The notes: generated by a model not told the origin, from the letters alone. Positions 26,385 through 35,619 are shown, counted from the first letter of the stretch. The stretch: 64,000 nucleotides of DNA from Saccharothrix syringae (GCF_009498035.1 NZ_CP034550.1:9176001-9240000); one strand, 5' to 3'. A program made the numbers and translations.

Positions 26385-27392
26385 ATGAGCAGGGCGACGG
26401 TGCGGGACGTGGCGCGGGCGACGGGGCTGTCGATCGCCACGGTCTCGCGGGTGCTCAACGGCCAGGCCAACGTCGCCCAGCACACCCGCGAGGCGGTGCT
26501 GCGGGCCGTGGACCAGCTCGGCGCGCGGGCGCCGAGGCCGCGGGGCGCCAAGCCCACCGGCTCGATCTACGTGCGCTGCCCGTACCTGCTCACCGACTAC
26601 TTCGGCCTGATCGTGTCCTCGGTCGCCGAGACGCTGGCCCTGCACGGCCACCAGGTGGTGCTCAGCGCGGGCACCTCGGCGCAGCGGGCGCGGGTGCTGC
26701 CGGACCTCGCGGGCCGGGCCGACGTGGGCGGCGCGGTGCTGATCCTGCCGCCGGAGCCGGCCGAGGAGCTGGTGCGGCTGCGCGACCGGCGGTTCCCGTT
26801 CGTGGTGGTGGACCCGCGCACGGAGCTGCCGCGCGACGTGGCGTCGGTGTCCGCGGCGCACTTCGCGGGCGCGCGGCGGCTGATGGCGCACCTGGTGGAG
26901 CTGGGGCACCGGCGGATCGGCGTGCTGGGCGGGCCCCGGGACTGGCAGGCGAGCGACGGGCGGCTGGCCGGGTACGCGGCGGCGCTGTCGGACGTGGGCG
27001 TGCTGCCCTCGCCGGAGCTGCTGCGGCACGTGGACGAGCCGACCGACGAGCAGGGCCACCGGGTCGCGGGCGAGCTGCTGGACCTGCCCGAGCGGCCGAC
27101 CGCGCTGGTGGCGTTCAACGACAAGATGGCCGTGGGCGCGTTGCGGGCGGCCCGGGAGCGCGGGCTGTCCGTGCCCGGCGACGTGTCGGTGGCCGGTTTC
27201 GACGACCTGGACCTGAGCCGGGCCACCCGGCCGGAGCTGACCACGGTGCGGCAGCCGTTGCAGGAGATGGGCCGGATGGCCGTGACCCTGCTGGTGCGCC
27301 TCCTGGACCGGCACGAGCTGGAGGCGTTGCACGTGGAGCTGGCCACGGAACTGGTGGTCAGGGCGTCGACGGGGCCCGTGCCGCACCGCTGA
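26385..27392 (+). CDS. LacI-family transcriptional regulator
   Basis: A 335-residue repressor. The helix-turn-helix and hinge are clear at the N-terminus (ATVRDVARATGLSIATVSRV then NGQANVAQHTREAV), followed by a periplasmic-binding-protein-like domain with FNDKMAVGALRAARERG and VAGFDDLDLS. ATG at 26385 is preceded by GGGGGTG. The next gene on the same strand is a secreted GH30 enzyme, 156 bp away, so it probably controls that gene through the palindrome at 27406-27419. Confidence 0.94.
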   Translation: MSRATVRDVARATGLSIATVSRVLNGQANVAQHTREAVLRAVDQLGARAPRPRGAKPTGSIYVRCPYLLTDYFGLIVSSVAETLALHGHQVVLSAGTSAQRARVLPDLAGRADVGGAVLILPPEPAEELVRLRDRRFPFVVVDPRTELPRDVASVSAAHFAGARRLMAHLVELGHRRIGVLGGPRDWQASDGRLAGYAAALSDVGVLPSPELLRHVDEPTDEQGHRVAGELLDLPERPTALVAFNDKMAVGALRAARERGLSVPGDVSVAGFDDLDLSRATRPELTTVRQPLQEMGRMAVTLLVRLLDRHELEALHVELATELVVRASTGPVPHR

Positions 27393-27405
27393 GCGGGTGG
27401 TTTTT

Positions 27406-27419
27406 CCGGTATTTACCGG
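27406..27419. promoter_or_regulatory. Palindrome between LacI gene and GH30 gene
   Basis: CCGGTATTTACCGG is a 14-bp inverted repeat 13 bp after the LacI stop, 130 bp before the GH30 start. A TTGACA at 27435-27440 lies just downstream, and a second near-palindrome ACCCGTACGGGG sits inside the putative promoter. Either could be the operator of the neighbouring LacI protein. Confidence 0.5.
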
Positions 27420-27548
27420 GCTCGCGGCGCGGTCTTGACACCCGTACGGGGTCATTGTTTCCTTTTCCGTGCGGATGTGTTCCATGAAATTTTCAGTTGT
27501 TACAGCCGCCGACGCTCCCTGCCCACAACGTCGTGAAAGGAGTCCGGG

Positions 27549-29423
27549 GTGCCCTCTTCCCGCCTTCGGGCCTTCACCAGCGCCACCGCGGTCGCGCTGA
27601 CCGCGGCCGCCGCCGTCACGGCCGCCTCCCCGCCCCTGGCAGTCGCCGCGGGCGAGACGGTCAACGTGTACCTGACGACCACCTCCGACAGCGGCGGCCG
27701 GGTCGTCACCCGGGGCCTCCAGCAGCAGAGCCCGGTCGCGTTCGGCACCGGCGGCGGCTCCGCCACCCACACCATCACCGTCAACGAGGGCGTCACCTAC
27801 CAGCAGTTCGAGGGCGGCGGCGCGTCCATCACCGACACCACCGCGTACCTGCTGCGCGGCGGCCCGGTCTCCGCGGCCACCCGGGACGCGGTGATGCGCA
27901 GGCTCTTCCACCCGGTCGACGGCATCGGCCTGTCGTTCGTGCGCAACCCCATCGGCGCCTCGGACCTGTCCCGGCCCGGCATGGTGTCGCTCGACGACAC
28001 GTGCTGCGACCTCAACGACTGGGGCGCCAACGGCTATGACACGAACGTGCGGTTGTTGACCCAGCAGGCCAAGCAGCTCAACCCGCAGCTGCGGGTCAAG
28101 GGCGTGCCGTGGAGCGCGCCGGGCTGGATGAAGGACAACGGCCGCATGGACCAGATGGGCTGGCTGAAGTGGGAGCACTACCCCACCTACGCCCAGTACC
28201 TGGTCAAGTACGTGCAGAGCTACCAGGCCGCCGGCGTGCCGGTCGACTACATCTCCGTGCAGAACGAGCCGAACTGCTGCCAGGCGTCCAACCCGACCGC
28301 GATGAACTACCCCGGCATGAGCTGGAACCCCTCCGGGCTGGTCGAGTTCACCAAGAACCACGTCTACCCGGCGTTCCGCGCGGCGGGCATCACCACGAAG
28401 GTGCTGGTCCACGACTGGAACTACGGCGACTACGCCAACTTCGGCGCGGCCGTGCTCGGTGACGCGGGCGTGCGCAACGACCCGCTGTTCGGCGGCATCG
28501 CCTGGCACGGCTACTTCGGCGACCCGGCCGTGGGCACGCAGGTGCACGACCAGTACCCGGGCGTGAAGCAGTTCAGCACCGAGCACTCCGGCGGCACGTG
28601 GATCTCGAACCAGCACAACGAGGACATGGCCGACATCGTCAACTACGCCCGCAACTGGAGCTCCAGCCTGGTCAAGTGGAGCCTGGCGCTGAACCAGAAC
28701 ATGGGCCCGCACAACGGCGGCTGCGGCACGTGCACCGGCCTGATCACGGTGCAGGAGGGCGGGTCGCGGGCCGGCCAGGTGGATTACACGATCGAGTACT
28801 ACACGACCGGGCACCTGACCAAGTTCGTGAAGCCGGGCGCGCACCGGATCGACTCGACGGCCAACGGCACCGTGCAGAACGTGGCCTACCGCAACCCCGA
28901 CGGCTCCAAGGCGCTCATCGCGCACAACGGCGGCACCTCGGCGCAGTCGGTCCGGGTGAACTGGGGCACCCAGTCGTTCACCTACAGCCTGCCCGCGCGC
29001 ACCACCGCCACGTTCACCTGGCAGGGCACCCCGGGCAGCGCGCCCGGCGGCTCGATCACCGGCCTGGCGGGCAAGTGCGTCGACGTGGCGGGCGGCAGCT
29101 CGGCCGACGGCACGCCCGTGCAGCTCCACACCTGCAACGGCAGCGCGGCCCAGCAGTGGTCGCGCCCCGGCGACGGCACCGTGCGCGCGCTGGGCAAGTG
29201 CCTGGACGTGAAGGACCGCGCCACCGGCGACGGCGCGCAGCTCCAGCTGTGGAGCTGCGGGGGCACCGCGAACCAGCAGTGGACCTACACGGCGGGCCGC
29301 GACCTGGTGAACCCGGCGGCGAACAAGTGCCTCGACGTCACCGGCAACACCAGCGCGGACGGCACCAGGCTCCAGCTGTGGACCTGCACGGGCGCGGCGA
29401 ACCAGAAGTGGAACGTCGGCTGA
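27549..29423 (+). CDS. Secreted GH30 glycosidase with C-terminal ricin-type lectin domain
   Basis: A 624-residue exported enzyme. Signal peptide about residues 1-34. The GH30 acid/base motif ISVQNEPN has its Glu near 240 and the nucleophile motif FSTEHSGG near 345. A beta-sandwich follows, then a ricin B-type beta-trefoil (about 505-624) with three repeats ending QQW or QKW (CVDVAGGSSADGTPVQLHTC, CLDVKDRATGDGAQLQLWSC). Likely acts on beta-1,6-glucan, beta-1,3-glucan or glucosylceramide-like substrates. GTG at 27549 is preceded by AAAGGAG. Confidence 0.93.
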   Translation: MPSSRLRAFTSATAVALTAAAAVTAASPPLAVAAGETVNVYLTTTSDSGGRVVTRGLQQQSPVAFGTGGGSATHTITVNEGVTYQQFEGGGASITDTTAYLLRGGPVSAATRDAVMRRLFHPVDGIGLSFVRNPIGASDLSRPGMVSLDDTCCDLNDWGANGYDTNVRLLTQQAKQLNPQLRVKGVPWSAPGWMKDNGRMDQMGWLKWEHYPTYAQYLVKYVQSYQAAGVPVDYISVQNEPNCCQASNPTAMNYPGMSWNPSGLVEFTKNHVYPAFRAAGITTKVLVHDWNYGDYANFGAAVLGDAGVRNDPLFGGIAWHGYFGDPAVGTQVHDQYPGVKQFSTEHSGGTWISNQHNEDMADIVNYARNWSSSLVKWSLALNQNMGPHNGGCGTCTGLITVQEGGSRAGQVDYTIEYYTTGHLTKFVKPGAHRIDSTANGTVQNVAYRNPDGSKALIAHNGGTSAQSVRVNWGTQSFTYSLPARTTATFTWQGTPGSAPGGSITGLAGKCVDVAGGSSADGTPVQLHTCNGSAAQQWSRPGDGTVRALGKCLDVKDRATGDGAQLQLWSCGGTANQQWTYTAGRDLVNPAANKCLDVTGNTSADGTRLQLWTCTGAANQKWNVG

Positions 29424-29530
29424 CCCCGGACCGCCCCGCGGGGTGATCCCGCCGGGGCCCGGACCGGGGGTCCCGACCGCCCCACCCACGGCGGCGGCCG
29501 GGTGGTCGGGCCCCCGGCCCGTCAGGTGAC

Positions 29531-29576
29531 CGGCCCGCCCGCCGCGACCGCACGACCGGTCGTGGCGGGCGGGCCG
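29531..29576. terminator. Bidirectional terminator between convergent GH30 and sigma-fusion genes
   Basis: CGGCCCGCCCGCC (29531-29543) pairs with GGCGGGCGGGCCG (29564-29576); inner bases can pair further. It lies in the 235-bp gap between two converging genes, 108 bp past the GH30 stop. Confidence 0.75.
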
Positions 29577-29658
29577 ATCCCCGTCACCGCCGCACGACCG
29601 GCGGCGACGGGAGCCTCGTCCCCGTCATCGGTGGCGACGGGAACCCGGTGACCGCGCG

Positions 29659-31515
29659 TCACCCGGTGGCGCGGTACGCCTCACCCGCCGGGTTCGGGGT
29701 GCCGCCGGGCGCGTACAGGCCCGTGCCGGGCTTGTCGGCCGGCAGCGCGAACCACGCGTAGCGCTCCAGGTAGGGCAGGCCCTCCAGCATCCGCGACGAG
29801 GCGCCCGCGAAGTCGGCCAGCTCCCGCGCGCCCGGGTAGCGCACGCCGCCGCCCGAGAAGTCCATCAACGAGTACTCGGTCAGCCAGATCGGCAGGCCGT
29901 ACCGGGCGTGCACGGCGTCCAGGTAGCCCTTGAGGTGGCCGACGGCGGCCGGGCCGAAGTCCGAGCCGTACCAGTGCAGCGCGATGAAGTCGACGCGCAG
30001 GCCGCGGGCGCGGGCGCCGGCCAGGAACCGGTCGAGCCAGCCGCCCTCCCGGTCGGCGCCGTACGCCACGGCCGGGCTGCCCAGGCGCATCCCCGTCGCC
30101 TGGAGGCCCGGCCACAGGTCCAGCGCCCGCTCCACGGTCATGTTCGCCTGCTCGGCCAGGTCCGGTTCGTTGAAGCCGAGCAGGGTGGTGCCCTGGCCGC
30201 GGACGGCGTCCAGGTTGGCCCGGGTCGCGGTCTTCTCGCCCCAGATCATCGGCACGTACTCCACGCCGGGCGGCGCCTGCACGTCCTCCGGGGTGGTGGC
30301 CCAGTTGTAGAACCAGCCCGCGCCGACGTCGGACAGCGCCCGGGTCACGCCGTCGAAGCGCCAGGTGCTGACGCCCTTCTTGGTCGACTTGGCCGCCGGG
30401 AGGGGTGCGGGTGGTGCCTCTACGGTCGGTTGGGCGGTGGTCGTGGTCGTCGTGGTCGTGGTGGTGGTCGTCGTCGCGGGGGCGCTCGACGCGGTGGCGG
30501 GCACGAGGGTGGTGGTCGTGGCGGCGATCGGCGCGGCCACCGGGACCGGCCGCGGTGCCGGGTCGGGCGGCAGCAGGGCGACCGCGCCCGCCACCGCCGC
30601 CACGGTGGCCGCCGCGACCAGCGGCTTGGCGGCCGCGTGCGCCCAGAAGCCGGACTTGACCGGGGTTGCGCCGGGGGCGGTCGGGTCGGGTGCCGCCGGG
30701 TGGGGTGCCGTCGGGTCGGGGTCGGCCAGGTCGGGGTGGACCGCGGCGGGGTTGGCCAGGGCGAACCCCGCGGGCAGCGGCACCAGCGGGATGCGGGCCA
30801 CCAGGCCGTCCACGGCGGCCAGGTCGTCGAACCCGCGACCGCACCGGCGGCACTCGCGGGCGTGCCGGACGATGCGCTTGCGCCACAGCGCGCTCGGCCT
30901 GCCGTCCCAGTCGGCGAGCACGTCGGTCAGCTCGCCGCACCGGGGCGCGGCCAGCACGCGCACGACCACGCGGGCCGCGTCGAGCTGCGCCTTCATCCGC
31001 TGCACCCGCACGGCGGCGTGCTGCGGGGTGATGCCGAGGGCCGCGGCCAGCTCGGCGCGCGTGACCCGGCCGACCTGCTCCAGCCACCACAGCGACAGCA
31101 GCTCGCGCTCGTCGTCGGAGATCCAGCGGGTGGCGGCCAGGACCTCCCGGCGCTGGCCGGTCAGGTGCAGGCGCGTGATGGCGAGGTCGGCGAAGTCGGC
31201 GCCGGGGTCCGCCCGGTCCAGCAGCTCGTGGTCGACCGGGAGCGGCTGGTTGCGCCGGTGGCGGTCGCGGACCTGGTTCAGGGCGATGACCAGCAGCCAC
31301 GACCGGAACGACTCGGGCCGCTCCAGGCGGGACAGGCCGTCCACGGCGCGGAGCATGGTCTCCTGGACCACGTCGTCGGTGTCGGGGTGGCCGCCGAGGG
31401 CGTGCCCGACGACGTTGTAGACCAGCGGCAGGTAGGCCGCCACCAGCGCGTCCAGCGCGCCCGGCTCACCGCGCTGGGCGGCCGTGACCGCCGCGGCGTC
31501 CCCTGGTGTGCGCAT
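29659..31515 (-). CDS. ECF sigma factor fused to zinc anti-sigma motif, membrane helix and extracellular GH128-like domain
   Basis: A 618-residue single protein. Residues about 15-90 are sigma region 2 (DDVVQETMLRAVDGLSRL, SFRSWLLVIALNQVRDRHRR) and about 130-185 region 4 (ITPQHAAVRVQRMKAQLD). A zinc anti-sigma motif HARECRRCGRGF follows (His218, Cys222, Cys225), then a Pro/Ala linker, one membrane helix (about 297-316), a Thr run and an extracytoplasmic domain from about 380 with GFNEPDL (Glu450) and WLTEYS (Glu547), the catalytic pair expected for GH128 beta-1,3-glucanase-like proteins. ATG at 31515 follows GAGAGGA. It probably senses or cuts a glucan outside and signals inside. Confidence 0.9.
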   Translation of the reverse strand: MRTPGDAAAVTAAQRGEPGALDALVAAYLPLVYNVVGHALGGHPDTDDVVQETMLRAVDGLSRLERPESFRSWLLVIALNQVRDRHRRNQPLPVDHELLDRADPGADFADLAITRLHLTGQRREVLAATRWISDDERELLSLWWLEQVGRVTRAELAAALGITPQHAAVRVQRMKAQLDAARVVVRVLAAPRCGELTDVLADWDGRPSALWRKRIVRHARECRRCGRGFDDLAAVDGLVARIPLVPLPAGFALANPAAVHPDLADPDPTAPHPAAPDPTAPGATPVKSGFWAHAAAKPLVAAATVAAVAGAVALLPPDPAPRPVPVAAPIAATTTTLVPATASSAPATTTTTTTTTTTTTAQPTVEAPPAPLPAAKSTKKGVSTWRFDGVTRALSDVGAGWFYNWATTPEDVQAPPGVEYVPMIWGEKTATRANLDAVRGQGTTLLGFNEPDLAEQANMTVERALDLWPGLQATGMRLGSPAVAYGADREGGWLDRFLAGARARGLRVDFIALHWYGSDFGPAAVGHLKGYLDAVHARYGLPIWLTEYSLMDFSGGGVRYPGARELADFAGASSRMLEGLPYLERYAWFALPADKPGTGLYAPGGTPNPAGEAYRATG

Positions 31516-31616
31516 ACCGATCCTCTCGGCCGAGTTGGGCTTACCCACCGGAGACGGTCAGTGGGCGACACGATAACCAGAACTTCGCCGCGGTTCGCCC
31601 GGCGCGGGGGCTGAGC

Positions 31617-31742
31617 GTTGAACTCGAGGGTGCCGAACGTTGAACTCGGGGGTGCTGAGCGTTCGACACGACGGGTCTGAGCGTTCGACTCGCGCGGTCT
31701 GGGTGGAGGACTCGCGGTGTCTGGGTGGAGGACACGCGCGGG
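31617..31742. repeat. Array C: six tandem 22-bp units in one orientation
   Basis: Units start at 31617, 31639, 31661, 31683, 31705 and 31727, all exactly 22 bp apart. Their heads change stepwise: GTTGAACTC (twice), GTTCGACAC, GTTCGACTC, GGAGGACTC, GGAGGACAC. No opposed arm is present, unlike arrays A, B and D. It occupies the 261-bp region between two divergent start codons (sigma fusion and PLP decarboxylase), ending 35 bp before the latter. Confidence 0.9.
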
Positions 31743-31776
31743 TGGGTGGGGTGGGGGCGTCGGTTAGCGTGCGGGT

Positions 31777-33159
31777 ATGGATCCTGAGGAGTTCCGGCGG
31801 GTCGGGCACGAGGTGGTCGACTGGATCGCCGACTACCGGGCGCGCGTGGAGGGGTTCCCGGTCCGGTCGCGGGTGGAGCCGGGGTGGGTGCGCGAGCGGC
31901 TGGCCGGGCTCGCCGAGGAGGGCGAGGACTTCGCCGGGCTGCTCGGCGACCTGGAGCGGGTGGTGCTGCCCGGCACGACGCACTGGCAGCACCCGGGGTT
32001 CTACGGCTACTTCCCGTCCAACGCGTCGCTGCCGTCGGTGCTCGGCGACCTGCTGTCCTCGGGGCTGGGCGTGCAGGGGATGCTGTGGTCCACCTCGCCC
32101 GCGGCCACCGAGGTCGAGCAGCACCTGCTGGACGAGCTGGTGGGCGCCATGGACCTGCCGCGGTCCTTCCTCGGCGGCGGCGTCATCCAGGACACCGCGT
32201 CGTCCGCCGCGCTGCTCGCGGTGCTGGCCGCGCTGCACCGGTCGTCCGGCGGCAAGTGGCGGCAGTCCGGCGTGGACGGCTCGGAGACCGTCTACGTGTC
32301 CGCGCAGACCCACTCGTCGGTCGAGCGCGCCGCCCGCATCGCCGGGCTGGGCGAGCAGGCCGTGCGGTCGGTCCCCGTCGACCCGGTGACGCAGGCGATG
32401 GACGTCGGCGCCCTGGCCGCGCGGCTGCGGTCCGACCTGGACGCCGGCCGGCGGCCGGTGCTCGTGTGCGCGTCCGTCGGCACCACCGGCACGGGCGCGG
32501 TGGACCCGGTGCGGGAGGTCGCGGAGCTGTGCGCGCGGCACGGCGCCTGGCTGCACGTGGACGCGGCGTGGGCCGGGCCGGCGGCGCTGTGCCCGGAGTT
32601 CCGCCCCCTGTTCGACGGCGTCGAGCGGGCCGACTCGCTCACCGTGAACGCCCACAAGTGGATGCTGACCGCGTTCGACCTGTCGCTGTTCTGGACCGCC
32701 CACCCGGACGTGCTGGTGGACGCCCTGGCGATCCTGCCGGAGTACCTGCGCAACACCGCGACGGAGTCGGGCGCCGTGGTCGACTACCGCGACTGGCAGG
32801 TCCCGCTCGGCCGCCGGTTCCGGGCGCTGAAGCTGTGGTCGGTGCTGCGCTGGTACGGGCTGTCGGGCGTGCGGGCCCACCTGCGCCGGCACGTGGCGCT
32901 GGCGGAGCTGCTGGAGTCGTGGGTCCGGGCCGACGGCGGGTGGGAGCTGGTCGCGCCGCGGACGCTGTCCCTGGTCGTCCTCGCCCACCGCGGCGGTGAC
33001 GAGGTGACGCGGGCCGCGATGGAGCGGGTCAACGCGAGCGGCGGGGCCTTCGTCACGCACACCACCGTGAACGGCCGCTTCGCCGTTCGGGTCGCGATCG
33101 GGGCGGAGGCCACGGAGGAGCGGCACGTGCGGGCGCTGTGGGAGGCGTTGCGGGACTGA
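31777..33159 (+). CDS. PLP-dependent group II decarboxylase (aromatic amino acid type)
   Basis: A 460-residue fold-type I enzyme. MDPEEFRRVGHEVVDWIADY and HWQHPGFYGYFPSNAS are the N-terminal signatures of the aromatic-L-amino-acid decarboxylase group; HVDAAWAG binds the cofactor ring and TVNAHKWM carries the Schiff-base Lys. It should turn an aromatic amino acid (Trp, Phe, Tyr or Dopa) into its amine. Stand-alone gene, ATG at 31777, convergent with tesB after only 18 bp. Substrate cannot be read from the sequence. Confidence 0.93.
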   Translation: MDPEEFRRVGHEVVDWIADYRARVEGFPVRSRVEPGWVRERLAGLAEEGEDFAGLLGDLERVVLPGTTHWQHPGFYGYFPSNASLPSVLGDLLSSGLGVQGMLWSTSPAATEVEQHLLDELVGAMDLPRSFLGGGVIQDTASSAALLAVLAALHRSSGGKWRQSGVDGSETVYVSAQTHSSVERAARIAGLGEQAVRSVPVDPVTQAMDVGALAARLRSDLDAGRRPVLVCASVGTTGTGAVDPVREVAELCARHGAWLHVDAAWAGPAALCPEFRPLFDGVERADSLTVNAHKWMLTAFDLSLFWTAHPDVLVDALAILPEYLRNTATESGAVVDYRDWQVPLGRRFRALKLWSVLRWYGLSGVRAHLRRHVALAELLESWVRADGGWELVAPRTLSLVVLAHRGGDEVTRAAMERVNASGGAFVTHTTVNGRFAVRVAIGAEATEERHVRALWEALRD

Positions 33160-33177
33160 CGGGCGCGGGAGGGGCCG

Positions 33178-34104
33178 CTAGGGCAGGACCCGGATCAGCC
33201 CCTCCTGCACCACGGTGGCCACCAGGCCGCCGTCCTGGGCGTAGAAGCGGCCCGTCGCCAGGCCGCGCGCCCCGGACGCCGACGGCGAGGCGCAGTCGTA
33301 CAGGAACCACTCGTCGGCGCGGAAGCGGCGGTGGAACCACATGGCGTGGTCCAGGCTCGCGCCCAGCACCTTGTCCGTCCCCCAGTACACCCCGTGCCGG
33401 ACCAGGACCGAGTCGAGCAGGGTCATGTCCGACGCGTAGGCCAGCACGCACACGTGCAGCAGGTCGTCGTCGGGCAGCTTGCCGTCCGCGCGCATCCACA
33501 CCCGGCTGCGCGCCTCGCCCGGCCCGTCGTCCCGCGCCTGCCACGGCGGCCGGCTCACGTACCGGATGTCGATCGGCCGGGGCAGCCTGGCCATGCCGAC
33601 CTTGTCCAGGTACCCGGCCGCCGACTCGGCGTAGGTCGGCAGCGACGTCGGGTCGGGCACCTCCGGCATCGGGTCCTGGTGCTCCAGGCCCGGCTCGTCG
33701 AGCTGGAAGGACGCCGACAGGGCGAAGATGGCCTTGCCGTGCTGCACCGCCACCACCCGGCGGGTGGTGAACGACCGGCCGTCGCGGATGCGGTCGACCT
33801 CGTACACGATCGGGACCGTCGGGTCACCGCCCCGGATGAAGTACGAGTGCAGCGAGTGCACGCGCCGCTCCGGCGGCACGGTCCTGCCGGCGGCCACCAG
33901 GGCCTGGCCCGCGACCTGCCCGCCGAACACCCGCACGGGCGATTCGGCGGGCGACACCCCGCGGAAGATGTTCTCCTCGATGCGCTCCAGGTCCAGCAGC
34001 GCGACGAGGCGGTCGAGCACGGGCTGCCCGTGCGGCACGCCGTCGGCGTCCAGCGGAACGTCCGAGAACCCGGCGGAAGCCGCGGCGCGGGCAGCCTCGG
34101 TCAC
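33178..34104 (-). CDS. tesB: Acyl-CoA thioesterase II
   Basis: A 308-residue double-hotdog thioesterase hydrolysing fatty acyl-CoA. FRGVSPAESPVRVFGGQVAG, VHSLHSYFIRGGDPTVPI and LDHAMWFHRRFRADEWFLYD are the typical TesB blocks; the catalytic Asp/Thr/Gln region is in the last third. GTG at 34104 follows TAGGAGAT. It is 8 bp downstream of pyk, a pairing common in actinobacteria, so the two are co-transcribed. Confidence 0.94.
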   Translation of the reverse strand: MTEAARAAASAGFSDVPLDADGVPHGQPVLDRLVALLDLERIEENIFRGVSPAESPVRVFGGQVAGQALVAAGRTVPPERRVHSLHSYFIRGGDPTVPIVYEVDRIRDGRSFTTRRVVAVQHGKAIFALSASFQLDEPGLEHQDPMPEVPDPTSLPTYAESAAGYLDKVGMARLPRPIDIRYVSRPPWQARDDGPGEARSRVWMRADGKLPDDDLLHVCVLAYASDMTLLDSVLVRHGVYWGTDKVLGASLDHAMWFHRRFRADEWFLYDCASPSASGARGLATGRFYAQDGGLVATVVQEGLIRVLP

Positions 34105-34112
34105 GTCATCTC

Positions 34113-35537
34113 CTAAGCGTGGTCTTCCTCCCCCAGGCGGTGCACCCGGATGAGGTTGGTCGAGCCGACGGTGCCGGGCGGCGAACCGGCCACGACGACC
34201 ATCAGGTCGCCGGGCTGGTAGCGCCCGATGGACAGCATCGACTGGTCCACCTGCCGGACCATCCCGTCGGTGGAGTCCACCTTAGGCACCAGGAACGTCT
34301 CGGTGCCCCAGGTGAGAGCAAGCTGACTGCGCACGCTCTGCTCCGGCGTGAACGCCAGCAGCGGCAGGTGGGTGTGCAGGCGGGCCAGCCGCCGCACCGT
34401 GTCACCGGACTGGGTGAACGCCACCAGCGCCTTCGCGTTCAGCCGCTCGCCGATGTCGCGCGCCGCGTAGGAGATGACGCCGCGCTTGGTGCGCGGGACG
34501 TGGGACAGCGGCGGGACCTGCACGGACTCGGTCTCCACGGCCTCGATGATGCGGCCCATGGTCTTGACCGACTCGATCGCGTAGCGGCCGACCGAGGTCT
34601 CGCCGGACAGCATCAGCGCGTCCGCGCCGTCGAGCACGGCGTTGGCCACGTCGGAGGTCTCGGCGCGGGTCGGCCGGGAGTTGGTGATCATGGAGTCGAG
34701 CATCTGCGTGGCCACGATCACGGGCTTGGCGTTCTCGCGGGCGATCTGGATCGCGCGCTTCTGCACCAGCGGCACGTACTCCAGCGGCAGCTCAACGCCG
34801 AGGTCGCCGCGGGCGACCATGACACCGTCGAAGGCCAGCACGATGGCTTCGAGGTTGTCCACCGCCTCGGGCTTCTCGATCTTGGCGATGACCGGCAGCC
34901 TGCCGTGGCCGACCCGGTCCATCACCTGGTGCACCAGGTCGATGTCGGCGGGCGAGCGGACGAAGGACAGGGCGATGAAGTCCACGCCCAGCCGGAGGGC
35001 GAACTCCAGGTCCTCGATGTCCTTCTCCGACAGCGCCGGCACGGACACGTCCATGCCGGGCAGCGACAGGCCCTTGTTGTTGCTGACCGGGCCGCCCTCG
35101 GTGACCTCGCAGACCACGTCCGGCCCGTCGACGTCCACGACGACCAGGCCGACCTTGCCGTCGTCCACCAGCAGCCGGTCGCCGACCTTGGCGTCGTGCG
35201 CGAGCTGCTTGTAGGTGGTGGAGACCCGGTCGTGGGTGCCCTCGACGTCCTCGACGGTCACCCGGACGACGTCACCGGTGCGCCACTCGACCGGGCCGTG
35301 GGCGAACCGGCCGAGGCGGATCTTGGGGCCCTGGAGGTCCGCCAGGATGCCCACCGCGCGGCCCGAGGTGTCGGCAGCGGCGCGGACCAGGTCGTAGACC
35401 TGCTTGTGGTCGGCATGGCTGCCGTGGCTGAAGTTCATCCGGGCCACGTCCATACCGGCCGCCACCAGCTCGTTGACCTTGTCCTCGGTCGCCGTGGCGG
35501 GGCCCAGCGTACAGACGATCTTCGCGCGTCGACTCAC
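34113..35537 (-). CDS. pyk: Pyruvate kinase
   Basis: A 474-residue glycolytic enzyme converting phosphoenolpyruvate and ADP to pyruvate and ATP. KIVCTLGPATATEDKVNELV and ARMNFSHGSHADHKQVYDLV open the barrel, KIEKPEAVDNLEAIV holds the catalytic Lys and metal-binding Glu, and MVARGDLGVELP is the substrate loop. Normal length. GTG at 35537; divergent from the VanZ-like gene with a short shared promoter region. Confidence 0.96.
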   Translation of the reverse strand: MSRRAKIVCTLGPATATEDKVNELVAAGMDVARMNFSHGSHADHKQVYDLVRAAADTSGRAVGILADLQGPKIRLGRFAHGPVEWRTGDVVRVTVEDVEGTHDRVSTTYKQLAHDAKVGDRLLVDDGKVGLVVVDVDGPDVVCEVTEGGPVSNNKGLSLPGMDVSVPALSEKDIEDLEFALRLGVDFIALSFVRSPADIDLVHQVMDRVGHGRLPVIAKIEKPEAVDNLEAIVLAFDGVMVARGDLGVELPLEYVPLVQKRAIQIARENAKPVIVATQMLDSMITNSRPTRAETSDVANAVLDGADALMLSGETSVGRYAIESVKTMGRIIEAVETESVQVPPLSHVPRTKRGVISYAARDIGERLNAKALVAFTQSGDTVRRLARLHTHLPLLAFTPEQSVRSQLALTWGTETFLVPKVDSTDGMVRQVDQSMLSIGRYQPGDLMVVVAGSPPGTVGSTNLIRVHRLGEEDHA

Positions 35538-35619
35538 GTTTGAGCAGAGTAGTCCCTGTCACTGGACCGATCAGGATGTACCCGTCGGTAATCTGCGTGA
35601 AACCGGCACAATCTGCCTG

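Noticed and set aside
24810..29489. 1559-codon minus-strand frame extending gnd across the LacI and GH30 region
   Set aside because: Only the C-terminal 479 residues are gnd, with a good ATG at 26249; the rest lies opposite strong genes and has no domain.
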